Of a DNA stretch of 14,955 nt, positions 6,518 to 13,538 are shown piece by piece. Every line of letters begins with the position of its first letter. The stretch's first letter is position 1. The notes under the pieces were generated by a model. That model saw only the letters and a program-made list of their open reading frames with translations, did no database searches and was not told the origin of the DNA. Both the position numbers and the translations under genes were made by a program. Source of the stretch: an uncultured Neisseria sp. (GTDB lineage: Bacteria > Pseudomonadota > Gammaproteobacteria > Burkholderiales > Neisseriaceae); assembly GCA_947097615.1 (NCBI GenBank), contig CAMURX010000019.1:1-14955 (forward strand). The letters are read 5' to 3'.

Positions 6518-6790
6518 TGCCGCGCCGATGCCCAAGGGCAGCAGCACGAGCACGCCGCAATAGGCCGCCCACTGTTTCCACAGCGGCCACCGCCGCGCCG
6601 TGTGCCAGATTTGGCCGAAGGTACGTTCAATGGTACGCACGAAAAGCAGCGACACGACGGGCAGCGAGGAGAGGCCGAGGGCGGGTAGGGCAGCGGCCTG
6701 GTGGCGGAAGCGGTTGAGGTCGGCAAACAGCGCCGCCGAGCCGTCGGGAAACAGGGCGGCGTTTTCAGACGGCCAAAACGGTCGGGGCAT
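6518..6790 (-). pseudogene. Remnant of a YihY/BrkB-family (UPF0761) membrane-protein gene
   Basis: About 90 residues match the middle of YihY/BrkB-family inner-membrane proteins. The segment includes NRFRHQAAALPALG, then VVSLLFVRTIERTFGQIW, then RRWPLWKQWAAYCGVLV and LPLGIG. The family has the equivalent TIxxTFNxIWR, RP, LxYWxxLTxGPL sequence. Intact members are roughly 270-400 residues. The N-terminal helices with the AAALSFTTLLALVP-type motif are absent upstream, and the C-terminal helices are replaced at 6515 by a DUS and the repeat array. The frame stays open to a stop at 6299 only by translating repeats. An ATG at 6790 with GGAG 8 bp upstream could still be used, giving a 163-residue chimera. 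I judge it a decayed gene. Family match is from memory of the motif, not a search. Confidence 0.7.
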
Positions 6791-6877
6791 GGGCTGTGCT
6801 CCAAAACGGGGAGGCAATTGTATAGCGGCGGCCGTCTGAAAGCGAAGTTTCAGTAAATGGCAAACGGGTGCACGGCT

Positions 6878-6899
6878 TTCGGAAGCATCATTCCCGCGT
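6878..6899 (+). repeat. dRS3-associated motif, diverged copy
   Basis: TTCGGAAGCATCATTCCC followed by GCGT, with GGGGAAAC after it in place of the dRS3 right half. It sits between the yihY remnant and the uraA promoter. It is the fourth and most diverged copy in the window. Confidence 0.55.
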
Positions 6900-6932
6900 A
6901 GGGGAAACGGCTTTTGCGCTCTGTAAAGCCGC

Positions 6933-6962
6933 TTAGCAAAGCACACGGCAAACCGTTATAAT
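6933..6962 (+). promoter_or_regulatory. Sigma-70 promoter of uraA
   Basis: A perfect TATAAT at 6957-6962 is preceded by TTAGCA at 6933-6938 with an 18-bp spacer. The predicted transcript would start near 6969, giving a short leader of about 24 bases before the uraA ATG. That is too short for a PyrR- or attenuator-type leader. Confidence 0.7.
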
Positions 6963-6992
6963 CCGCTCGTTTTGTGTAAAGAAAGCGTAATC

Positions 6993-8207
6993 ATGCAATA
7001 TCTGAAACAGGCGGTGGCGGGGGCGCAGATTCTCTTCGTCGCCTTCGGCGCGATGGTACTCGTGCCGCTGCTCACCGGCCTCAATCCTTCCATGGCCTTG
7101 CTTGGCGCGGGCATCGGCACGCTGCTGTTCCAAGTGTGCACGCGGCGCAAAGTGCCGATTTTCCTCGGTTCGTCCTTCGCCTTTATCGCGCCGATTATCT
7201 ACGCGATGCAGGAATGGGGCATGGGCGGCACGATGTTCGGCCTGTTTGCCGCCGGTTTTATGTATTTCGTCTTCGCCGCGCTGATTAAATGGCGCGGGCT
7301 GGACGCGGTGAATAAGCTGCTGCCGCCCGTTGTAATCGGGCCGGTGATTATGGTGATCGGCCTGTCGGTGGCGGCGGTGGCCAGCCAGATGGCGATGGGG
7401 CAGGCGGGCGGCGAGCAGAAATACGATTATGTGCAGTCGCTTCTGCTGTCGGGCTTTACCTTTGCCGTGACCGTTGTCGTTGCCGTGTTCGGCAGCAAAA
7501 TGATGAAGCTGATCCCGATTCTGATCGGTGTGGCGGCGGGCTATCTCGCGGCTTGGGCGCTGGGCATCGTCGACACCGCCGCCGTCGCGCAGGCCGACTG
7601 GTTTACCGTGCCCGAGTTCCACCGCCCGGAAGTGAACTGGCAGGCCGCGCTGTTTATGCTGCCCGTGGCCGTTGCCCCCGCCATCGAACACATCGGCGGC
7701 ATCATGGCCATCGGCAAGGTAACGGGGCAGGACTACGCCGCCGACCCCGGCCTGCACAAAACGCTGGCGGGCGACGGCCTGGGCGTGTGTGTGGCTGGTC
7801 TGATCGGCGGCCCGCCCGTCACCACCTACGGCGAAGTGACCGGCGCGGTGATGCTGACGAAAAACAGCAACCCCGCCATCATGACCTGGGCGGCACTCTT
7901 TGCCATCTGCATGGCTTTTTTCGGCAAATTCAATGCCTTCCTCGCCTCGATTCCGCTGCCGGTGATGGGCGGCGTGATGATTCTGCTGTTCGGCACCATT
8001 GCCTCGCTCGGCCTGAAAACGCTGATTGACGCGCAGGTGGATTTGATGAAACCGAAAAACCTGGTGATCGCCAGCTCGGTGCTGACCACGGGCGTCGGCG
8101 GCATGGTGTTCAAAGTCGGCAGCGTCAGCTTCGCGGGTGTCGGCCTGTGCGCGGTGCTGGCGATTGTGCTGAATCTGGTGCTGCCCGACAGGGCGGATCA
8201 GGAATAA
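6993..8207 (+). CDS. uraA: Uracil permease, NCS2 family
   Basis: This inner-membrane proton symporter for uracil feeds pyrimidine salvage. The 404-residue protein is hydrophobic throughout, consistent with the 14-helix NCS2 fold. NCS2 landmarks are the substrate-site segment PAIEHIGG (E232, matching UraA Glu241 of E. coli), then GGPPVTTYGEVTGA (E281, matching Glu290). The early segment FVAFGAMVLVPLLTGLNP and the late GGVMILLFGTIAS are also typical. The position matching E. coli His245 is Gly236 here. The ATG at 6993 is chosen over an in-frame TTG at 6972 because it begins the conserved sequence. Its ribosome-binding site (AAAGAAAG) is weak. A strong promoter precedes it, and a DUS-pair terminator separates it from convergent dnaG. 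Confidence 0.93.
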   Translation: MQYLKQAVAGAQILFVAFGAMVLVPLLTGLNPSMALLGAGIGTLLFQVCTRRKVPIFLGSSFAFIAPIIYAMQEWGMGGTMFGLFAAGFMYFVFAALIKWRGLDAVNKLLPPVVIGPVIMVIGLSVAAVASQMAMGQAGGEQKYDYVQSLLLSGFTFAVTVVVAVFGSKMMKLIPILIGVAAGYLAAWALGIVDTAAVAQADWFTVPEFHRPEVNWQAALFMLPVAVAPAIEHIGGIMAIGKVTGQDYAADPGLHKTLAGDGLGVCVAGLIGGPPVTTYGEVTGAVMLTKNSNPAIMTWAALFAICMAFFGKFNAFLASIPLPVMGGVMILLFGTIASLGLKTLIDAQVDLMKPKNLVIASSVLTTGVGGMVFKVGSVSFAGVGLCAVLAIVLNLVLPDRADQE

Positions 8208-8220
8208 GCGATTCGGTATA

Positions 8221-8270
8221 AAAAGGCCGTCTGAAAAACCCGAAACAGGGTTTTCAGACGGCCTTTTTTT
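8221..8270. terminator. Bidirectional DUS-pair terminator between uraA and dnaG
   Basis: Inverted exact DUS copies (8224-8235, 8253-8264) form a stem of about 20 bp with loop GAAACA, flanked by A5 and T7. Bases 8221-8268 are identical to 3099-3146. It can stop uraA reading rightward and dnaG reading leftward. Confidence 0.87.
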
Positions 8271-8334
8271 GTCTGAACGGTTTCTGCACAACCCCGAAAC
8301 CGTATGTATTGCACAGCGATGCAAAAGCTGCGTT

Positions 8335-8346
8335 TTCAGACGGCCT
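8335..8346 (-). repeat. DUS abutting the dnaG stop codon
   Basis: Exact AGGCCGTCTGAA on the minus strand. Its first base is the last base of the dnaG TGA stop. Confidence 0.9.
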
Positions 8347-10115
8347 CACCGCTCGGCCAGCAGTTTCAGCAGCAGTTGTTTTTCCGCCGCGCCCAGTCCT
8401 TCGGCGGCGGCTTTGCGTTTCAGGGTGTCGATTTGGGCGGTTTTGAACGCTTTGGCGAGTTTGTCCATGCCTTCGGCGAAAGCGGCTTCGTCTTCTTCGC
8501 CCGCACCGTCTCCGTCGGCGCCGCCGTTGCGGTAGATGTCGCGCAGAATCTGTTCGCCGGTGCTGCCGCGCAGGTGTTCCCAAATCTGCGCGTGGGCGGG
8601 CAGGGCGGGGCTGCTGCGGATGAAGTCGGCGATGTTGGCGAGGCAGGCGGCGTCGCCGTCGAGGACGAAATATTCGGGCAGGCGGACATGGACGACCCAG
8701 GCGGGGTTGGCCATCAGGCTGCGGATAAGCTGCTGTGTCAGCGTGAGCATCTGCGGGCGGCGGGCGGGGATGGGCGGCGGCAGCTTATAGCTTTGGGCTT
8801 TGACGTGCCGCTTGGGCGCTTCCTGGCCGAGCAGGTGGGCGAGGTTGTCGGGGTCGATGCCTACCAGTTCGCTGAGTTTTTGTTTTAATAAAAACGCGAG
8901 TGCGGGTGCGCTAATCTGCGCCAGAAGCGGCGAGGCGGTTTTGACGAGCTCGGCCTTGCCCTCTTGCGTGTTGAGGTTGAGGCCGTCTGAAAGCGCCTGC
9001 CAGAAGTATTCGGACAGGGGCTTGCTTTGGTGTACCAGCGCGTCTTCAAACTGCGCTTTGCCGTAGGCGCGGATGTAGCTGTCGGGGTCGTGTTCTTCGG
9101 GCAGGAAGAGAAAATGCAGCGCTTTGCCGTCTTTGAGCTGGGGCAGGGCGTTTTCGAGCGCGCGCCATGCAGCTTTGCGTCCGGCCGCGTCGCCGTCGAA
9201 GCAGAAATAAATGCTGTCGGCCTGCCGCATCAGGATTTTGACGTGTTCGGCGGTGGTGGCCGTACCGAGTGCGGCCACGCCGTAGCCGATGCCGAACTGC
9301 GCGAGCGCAACCACGTCCATATAGCCTTCGACCACCAAAATCCGCCCCGCTTCTTTGACGGCGGCGTGGCCTTCGTAGAGGCCGTAGAGGTTTTTGCCTT
9401 TGTCAAACAGCGGCGTGTCGGGCGAGTTGAGATATTTGGGTTTGGAGTCGTCGAGCACGCGGCCGCCAAAGCCGATGACTTGGCCGCGCGTGTCGCGGAT
9501 GGGGAACATGATGCGGTGGCGGAAGCGGTCGTAATGGCGGCCTTGCTCTTCATTGTGGATAACCATGCCGCTTTCCACCAGCGGGCTGTTGGGGTAGGGC
9601 TGGAACACTTGTGCGAGCGGCGTCCAACCGTCGGGTGCGTAGCCCAAGCCGTAGCGGGCGATGATTTCCGCACTCAGGCCGCGCGTGTCGAGATATTGTT
9701 GCGCGGCCGGATGGAGCTTGAGCTGCTGGGCGTAAAAATCGGCGGCGGCGGCGGTGGTTTCTTCCAGCGTCTGCTGCTTTTTTTTGCGCTCAGCGCGGAT
9801 TTCGGGATTGTCGTTCTGCCCGCGCACGCGCGGCACGACCATGCCCGCGCGGTCGGCCAGATACTGCACCGCTTCGGGAAACGACAGCCCCTGATGCTCC
9901 ATGATGAAGCCGATGGCCGAGCCGTGCGCGCCGCAGCTGAAACAGTGGTAAAACTGTTTGCTGGGGCTCACGGAAAACGACGGCGTTTTTTCTTTGTGAA
10001 ACGGGCAACAGGCCATGTAGTTGGCACCGCCTTTTTTCAGCGGCACCTGCTCGTCGATGATGTCGACGATGTCGACCTTGGCCAAAAGTTCGTCGATAAA
10101 GTCGGATGGAATCAT
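8346..10115 (-). CDS. dnaG: DNA primase
   Basis: DnaG synthesises RNA primers at the replication fork with the DnaB helicase. The 589 residues carry all expected parts. The CHC2 zinc finger has C37-P-F-H40 and C58-F-S-C61. The RNA-polymerase-like basic motif is HYDRFRHRIMFPIRD (194-208). The Toprim catalytic acids are E263 (VVEGYMD) and D307/D309 (FDGDAAG). A C-terminal helical region corresponds to the DnaB-binding domain. I chose the ATG at 10115 because MIPSDFIDELLAKVDIVDII aligns with the start of known primases. No Shine-Dalgarno sequence is visible ahead of it. A plus-oriented DUS lies inside the gene at 8980-8991. Neither rpsU nor rpoD flanks it, unlike the E. coli macromolecular-synthesis operon. 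Confidence 0.97.
   Translation of the reverse strand: MIPSDFIDELLAKVDIVDIIDEQVPLKKGGANYMACCPFHKEKTPSFSVSPSKQFYHCFSCGAHGSAIGFIMEHQGLSFPEAVQYLADRAGMVVPRVRGQNDNPEIRAERKKKQQTLEETTAAAADFYAQQLKLHPAAQQYLDTRGLSAEIIARYGLGYAPDGWTPLAQVFQPYPNSPLVESGMVIHNEEQGRHYDRFRHRIMFPIRDTRGQVIGFGGRVLDDSKPKYLNSPDTPLFDKGKNLYGLYEGHAAVKEAGRILVVEGYMDVVALAQFGIGYGVAALGTATTAEHVKILMRQADSIYFCFDGDAAGRKAAWRALENALPQLKDGKALHFLFLPEEHDPDSYIRAYGKAQFEDALVHQSKPLSEYFWQALSDGLNLNTQEGKAELVKTASPLLAQISAPALAFLLKQKLSELVGIDPDNLAHLLGQEAPKRHVKAQSYKLPPPIPARRPQMLTLTQQLIRSLMANPAWVVHVRLPEYFVLDGDAACLANIADFIRSSPALPAHAQIWEHLRGSTGEQILRDIYRNGGADGDGAGEEDEAAFAEGMDKLAKAFKTAQIDTLKRKAAAEGLGAAEKQLLLKLLAER
8980..8991 (+). repeat. DUS inside dnaG
   Basis: Exact AGGCCGTCTGAA on the plus strand within the minus-strand dnaG frame, decoded there as part of the residues ALSDGLNL. 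RecN-, dnaG- and repair-type genome-maintenance genes often carry DUS in this genus. Confidence 0.88.
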
Positions 10116-10271
10116 AGCGTGGCGGGGAAGGGGGAAGATTCAGACGGCCTTCGGGCACGCAAAAAAGCAGGCCGTCTGAAAAACAAGGCCGCGGATTTTA
10201 ACACGCCTCCCCGTTTTGATTGCGCCGAAACTGCGCTTTCAGACGGCCTGCCGTTTCGCGTTCAGACGGCC
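10116..10271. other. dnaG / zinc-ribbon gene spacer with four DUS
   Basis: Four exact DUS copies lie in about 130 bases: 10139-10150 (minus), 10169-10180 (plus), 10238-10249 (minus) and 10261-10272 (minus). The 10139/10169 pair points outward from a short centre. The last copy shares one base with the stop codon of the zinc-ribbon gene. A TAAAAT box on the minus strand (10200-10195) could be a -10 for dnaG, but no matching -35 is evident. I see no gene here. Confidence 0.7.
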
Positions 10272-11339
10272 TTACGGTTTCTTTTCGTCCGCATCCGCTT
10301 CGGCGGGGGCGCCGCAGTGGAAGCAGTAGCGGTTGAAGACGCTTTTGCGGGTTTCGCATTGTTTGCAGCGGTCGAAGATGTCGATGCCGCAATGCGGGCA
10401 GAAATCCATTTCGGGGTGTTGGAAATCCAGCGTGCGCTCGCAGCCGGGGCAGATGCTTTTGGCGATGCGCTGTTGGGCAAGGTCATAGTCGAGGCTGCGG
10501 CTGCGTTCGGGTGCGGGTTGGGCTTCTTCGGTGCGTTTGCGTTCAAGGTAGCGGCTCATGGCGGTGATGGCGTAGCGGCCGATCAGGACGGTGGCGAGGA
10601 TGCCGACGGCGTAGCGCACGTAGCCGCCGTAGCTGGGCAGGTAGGGGACGAGTTCGACGAAGAAGGCGAAAAGGGCGAAGTAGATGAAGCCCCAGACAAA
10701 CGGCCACCAGCGCGATTGGCGTTTTTTGGCAAACAGCCAGCCGGCGGCCAAAAGCAGGGGCAGGGTGAGGGCGAGGCGGTAGAAGAAGACGGTGAGTTCG
10801 CTGCGGCGGTCGTCGGCGTCTTTCGTTTTCTGCGCCTGCGTTTCCAATTCGTTCAGACGGCCTTCGTTGCGCGCGGCCTGCTGTTCGTTGTCGAGCAGGC
10901 GGCGGCGCAGGGCGTTGTGTTGCTGCTGCAAGGTTTGTTCTTTGGCTTTGAGGCCGTCGATTTTGCGCGTGCGCGCGAGGACTTCGGGGTTTTGTTCGGA
11001 CTGTTCGGTGGCCGAGCGGGTGGCCAGCCAGTTGTCGAGGCTCTGCTGTTCGGCGGCGGTTTGCGCGCGCTGTTTGTCAAGCTCCAGCGCGACTTGGTCG
11101 ATTTCGTCGCTGAGTTTGCCGTTTTCCGCCGCCAGCCTCTCTTTTTCGCCACGCAGGGGTTGGGCGCCGATGTCGTCCATATAGTTTTCCAGCGTGCGGT
11201 TTTCGACGGCCATCGGCAAATCGCCGATGATTTTGCCGCCGAGGCCGATCAGGAAGGAGGCGAAAATCAGGGCAATCAGCCACAGGGCGCGGCGGAACCA
11301 TTTTTCGGGCAGGCGGCTGCCCGCGGATTTGCTGCTCAT
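10272..11339 (-). CDS. Membrane protein with coiled coil and C-terminal double zinc ribbon
   Basis: Function is not recognised. The 355-residue architecture is clear. A basic N-terminus leads to a transmembrane helix (about 18-37). A long charged coiled coil follows (about 65-180, with E/K/Q/L heptad-like sequence). Then come three hydrophobic segments (about 185-205, 211-232, 240-258). The cytoplasmic tail has eight cysteines in four CxxC knuckles: C297/C300, C314/C317, C325/C328, C339/C342 (CPGC, CPHC, CKQC, CFHC). This fits two treble/zinc-ribbon units. The topology would place the coiled coil in the periplasm and the zinc ribbon in the cytoplasm. AAGGAA lies about 7 bp before the ATG on the minus strand, and a good promoter is upstream. 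An internal DUS (10852-10863) encodes GRLN in the coiled coil. Confidence 0.88.
   Translation of the reverse strand: MSSKSAGSRLPEKWFRRALWLIALIFASFLIGLGGKIIGDLPMAVENRTLENYMDDIGAQPLRGEKERLAAENGKLSDEIDQVALELDKQRAQTAAEQQSLDNWLATRSATEQSEQNPEVLARTRKIDGLKAKEQTLQQQHNALRRRLLDNEQQAARNEGRLNELETQAQKTKDADDRRSELTVFFYRLALTLPLLLAAGWLFAKKRQSRWWPFVWGFIYFALFAFFVELVPYLPSYGGYVRYAVGILATVLIGRYAITAMSRYLERKRTEEAQPAPERSRSLDYDLAQQRIAKSICPGCERTLDFQHPEMDFCPHCGIDIFDRCKQCETRKSVFNRYCFHCGAPAEADADEKKP
10852..10863 (-). repeat. DUS inside the zinc-ribbon membrane-protein gene
   Basis: Exact AGGCCGTCTGAA on the coding strand, read in frame as GRLN within the predicted coiled coil (residues about 160-163). Confidence 0.88.
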
Positions 11340-11371
11340 GGTGTTTTCCTTTGTGGGACGGGGAGGGCGGC

Positions 11372-11400
11372 AGTATAGCCGCGCTTTCAGACGGCCTCAA
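11372..11400 (-). promoter_or_regulatory. Promoter of the zinc-ribbon gene, built around a DUS
   Basis: On the minus strand TTGAGG (11400-11395) and TATACT (11377-11372) are separated by exactly 17 bp, with 4/6 and 5/6 consensus matches. An exact DUS (11397-11386) supplies part of the -35 box and most of the spacer. The transcript would begin near 11365, giving a leader of about 26 bases. Confidence 0.6.
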
Positions 11401-11427
11401 AGGGCTTGGCGCAAAAGCGTTGGCGAA

Positions 11428-11439
11428 AGGCCGTCTGAA
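11428..11439 (+). repeat. DUS upstream of dsbD
   Basis: Exact AGGCCGTCTGAA on the plus strand. With the minus-strand copy at 11386-11397 it forms an outward-facing pair about 30 bases apart, too far from a T-tract to look like a terminator for a known gene. Confidence 0.85.
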
Positions 11440-11567
11440 ACGTTTGCCGCGCCGCGCCGCCGTGTGCCGTTTCCACCTGAAAATGCGGTTTTTATGCGGG
11501 TTGGCACGCAAACCGCGGCGGATAATGCCCGGCTTCTGCGCGTGCGCAAACTTTTCTGCCGCAGCGT

Positions 11568-11596
11568 TTGACAGCGTGGCGGGAAATGTCTATAAA
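11568..11596 (+). promoter_or_regulatory. Near-consensus sigma-70 promoter of dsbD
   Basis: A perfect TTGACA at 11568-11573 and TATAAA at 11591-11596 are separated by exactly 17 bp. It is the strongest promoter in the window. The predicted start near 11603 leaves a leader of about 31 bases before the dsbD ATG. Confidence 0.85.
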
Positions 11597-11633
11597 CCGC
11601 CCGCCGTTTCCGTTTCACCGAAAGCCATATCTT

Positions 11634-13424
11634 ATGAAAAAACTGCTTTTCTTTTTTGCCGCCCTGTTTTCGCTCGGCAGTGCGTTTGCCGTCGATCCGT
11701 CGCAGCTGCTGCCGCCTGAGGAAGCCTTTGTGCCGCAGGTGCAGGCCACGGACAAGGGTGTGGAAATCGGCTTCAAAATCGCCGACGGGTACTATCTCTA
11801 CCGCGACAAAATCACTATCGCCGCCGAGCCGCAAACGGCCTTTGCCGCGCCCGTTTATTCACCGGGCAAGGAGAAGGAAGACGAATTTTTCGGCAAGCAG
11901 ACGGTTTACTACCATCAGGCCGCCGTTTCCTATGCCTACACCGCCAAACCGCAGGACGGCTATAAGCTGACCGTGATGTATCAGGGCTGCGCCGACGCGG
12001 GCGTGTGCTATCCGCCGACGGAAACCTTGTTCGACATCAAAGGAGCGGGGCTGTATCAGGTGAACGCGCCCGCAGCGGAAAAACCGTCCGCCCGCTTCAC
12101 CGCGCCTGCCAACGTGCAGACGGGCGGGCAGATACCGCCCGCGAAAGCACCCGACAGCAGCCGCTTCAAACTTTCGTGGGACACACTGAACGCCAATCTG
12201 TTGGCGTTTTTTCTCGCGGGTCTCGGCCTGAGCTTCACCGCCTGCATGTATCCGCTGATTCCCATCGTGTCGAGCATCGTCGTCGGCGACAAAAACGCTT
12301 CCAAAGGCCGCGCCCTCGCGCTGACGCTGGTATACACGCAGGGCTTGGCGCTGACCTACACGCTGGTCGGCGTGATTGCGGGCACGACGGGCGCGCTGCT
12401 GACCGTGTGGCTGCAACAGCCCGCCGTCGTCCTCGCTGCCGCCGCGCTGATGGTGGTGTTGGCGCTTTCCATGTTCGGCCTCTTCAACATCCAACTGCCC
12501 AATGCCGTGCAGAGTTATTTCCAAAACCAGAGCAACAAGCTCTCGGGCGGCAAAATCGCCGGCGTGTTCGGCATGGGCATGCTCTCCGCCCTGATTGTCG
12601 GCCCCTGCGTCGCGCCGCCGCTGGCCTTTGCGCTGGGCTATATCGGCCAGACGGGCGACGCGGTGCTCGGCGGCCTCGCCCTTTACGCCCTCGCGCTGGG
12701 CACGGGCGTGCCGCTGGTGATTATCGGCACCTTCGGCGGCCACGTCCTGCCCAAGGCGGGCGACTGGATGAACGGCGTCAAATACGCCTTCGGCTTTATC
12801 CTGCTGGCCGTTGCCGTTTACCTTGCCTCGTCCTTTCTGCCCTATGCCGCCGCAGCCGCGCTGTACACCGCGCTGCTGCTCGCGCCCGCGCTGCTGATGC
12901 TGGCGAAGCTGGGCGGCATGAGCGGCCGTCTGAAAACCTTTGCCGCCGTTTTGTCCGCCCTCCTGCTGGCGGGCGGCGCATGGTTCGGCCTGCAAAGCTG
13001 GCGCGGCGAAAGCACCGCCCTGCACGCCTTTTTAACCCTGCATCCTGCCGCCGTTGCAGACGGCCTCCACCGCAAATACGCCGATGCGGACGAGCTGAAA
13101 GCCGCGCTGGCCGACGCGCTGGCTGCCGACCCGTCCACGCCCGTCATTCTCGATTTTTATGCCGACTGGTGCGTGTCGTGCAAGGAAATGGAAGCGCACA
13201 CGCTCAACACCGAGCAGGTGCGCGCCGCCGTGCCGATGGAGCGTTTCTTCCAGGCCGACGTCACCGCCAACAATCCCGGCCATCAGGCGCTGCTGAAAGA
13301 ATACGGCCTGTTCGGCCCGCCGGGCGTGTTCGTCGTCAAGGCCGACGGCAGCCGCAGCGAGGCGCTGTTGGGCTTTGCCAAGCCCGACGAGTTTGTCGCC
13401 TGGTATCGCAAACACGCGCAGTAG
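11634..13424 (+). CDS. dsbD: Thiol:disulfide interchange protein DsbD
   Basis: DsbD carries electrons from cytoplasmic thioredoxin across the inner membrane to periplasmic DsbC/DsbE-type proteins. The 596-residue product has a signal peptide (cleavage after AFA, residue 19). The N-terminal domain has the C119/C125 pair in YQGCADAGVC. A membrane domain of about eight helices (roughly 185-455) has C204 (FTACMYPLIP) and C325 (VGPCVAPP). The C-terminal thioredoxin-like domain has C513-V-S-C516 in DWCVSCKEME. All six catalytic cysteines are present. The ATG at 11634 gives the signal peptide; the open extension to 11568 falls on the promoter itself. The ribosome-binding site is weak. A DUS core (12925-12934) is read in frame as GRLK between membrane segments. 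It is a single gene ended by a DUS terminator. Confidence 0.96.
   Translation: MKKLLFFFAALFSLGSAFAVDPSQLLPPEEAFVPQVQATDKGVEIGFKIADGYYLYRDKITIAAEPQTAFAAPVYSPGKEKEDEFFGKQTVYYHQAAVSYAYTAKPQDGYKLTVMYQGCADAGVCYPPTETLFDIKGAGLYQVNAPAAEKPSARFTAPANVQTGGQIPPAKAPDSSRFKLSWDTLNANLLAFFLAGLGLSFTACMYPLIPIVSSIVVGDKNASKGRALALTLVYTQGLALTYTLVGVIAGTTGALLTVWLQQPAVVLAAAALMVVLALSMFGLFNIQLPNAVQSYFQNQSNKLSGGKIAGVFGMGMLSALIVGPCVAPPLAFALGYIGQTGDAVLGGLALYALALGTGVPLVIIGTFGGHVLPKAGDWMNGVKYAFGFILLAVAVYLASSFLPYAAAAALYTALLLAPALLMLAKLGGMSGRLKTFAAVLSALLLAGGAWFGLQSWRGESTALHAFLTLHPAAVADGLHRKYADADELKAALADALAADPSTPVILDFYADWCVSCKEMEAHTLNTEQVRAAVPMERFFQADVTANNPGHQALLKEYGLFGPPGVFVVKADGSRSEALLGFAKPDEFVAWYRKHAQ
12925..12934 (+). repeat. 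DUS 10-mer core inside dsbD
   Basis: GCCGTCTGAA preceded by CG instead of AG, so only the 10-base core matches. It is translated as part of GRLK in a loop between membrane helices. Confidence 0.75.
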
Positions 13425-13436
13425 GCCGCATGGCGG

Positions 13437-13485
13437 GAAAAGGCTGTCTGAAAGTCCTGTTTCGGGGTTTCAGACGGCCTTTTTG
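13437..13485 (+). terminator. DUS-pair terminator of dsbD
   Basis: The left arm AGGCTGTCTGAA (13441-13452, one base off DUS) pairs with an exact inverted DUS at 13469-13480 and is followed by T5. The single C-to-T change gives a G-T wobble, so the stem survives. Confidence 0.8.
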
Positions 13486-13486
13486 T

Positions 13487-13515
13487 TTGACTGCCAGACA
13501 AGATGTTTCCACAAT
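13487..13515 (+). promoter_or_regulatory. Candidate mazEF promoter
   Basis: TTGACT at 13487-13492 (5/6) and CACAAT at 13510-13515 (4/6) have a 17-bp spacer. They lie directly after the dsbD terminator and 30 bp before the antitoxin start. A weak -10 would suit an autorepressed toxin-antitoxin operon. Confidence 0.45.
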
Positions 13516-13538
13516 GTATCTACTTATTTGAAAAGGAG

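Noticed and set aside
6162..6590. A 142-residue minus-strand frame through the repeat array
   Set aside because: Most of it translates the tandem repeats twice over. It has no ribosome-binding site or domain and overlaps the yihY remnant in another frame.
6933..8324. A 463-residue minus-strand open frame over uraA
   Set aside because: It is antisense to uraA with a His/Gln/Arg-rich product and no family signature.
9027..11378. A 783-residue open frame on the plus strand spanning dnaG and the zinc-ribbon gene
   Set aside because: It is antisense to two clearly identified genes. Its low-complexity V/F/G/A-rich product is the usual mirror of GC-rich coding DNA, and it has no domain motif.
12005..13531. 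A 508-residue open frame inside dsbD in another frame
   Set aside because: The product is Arg/Ala-rich and shifted relative to dsbD, whose cysteines and membrane segments are all in the correct frame. It is a GC-rich shadow.
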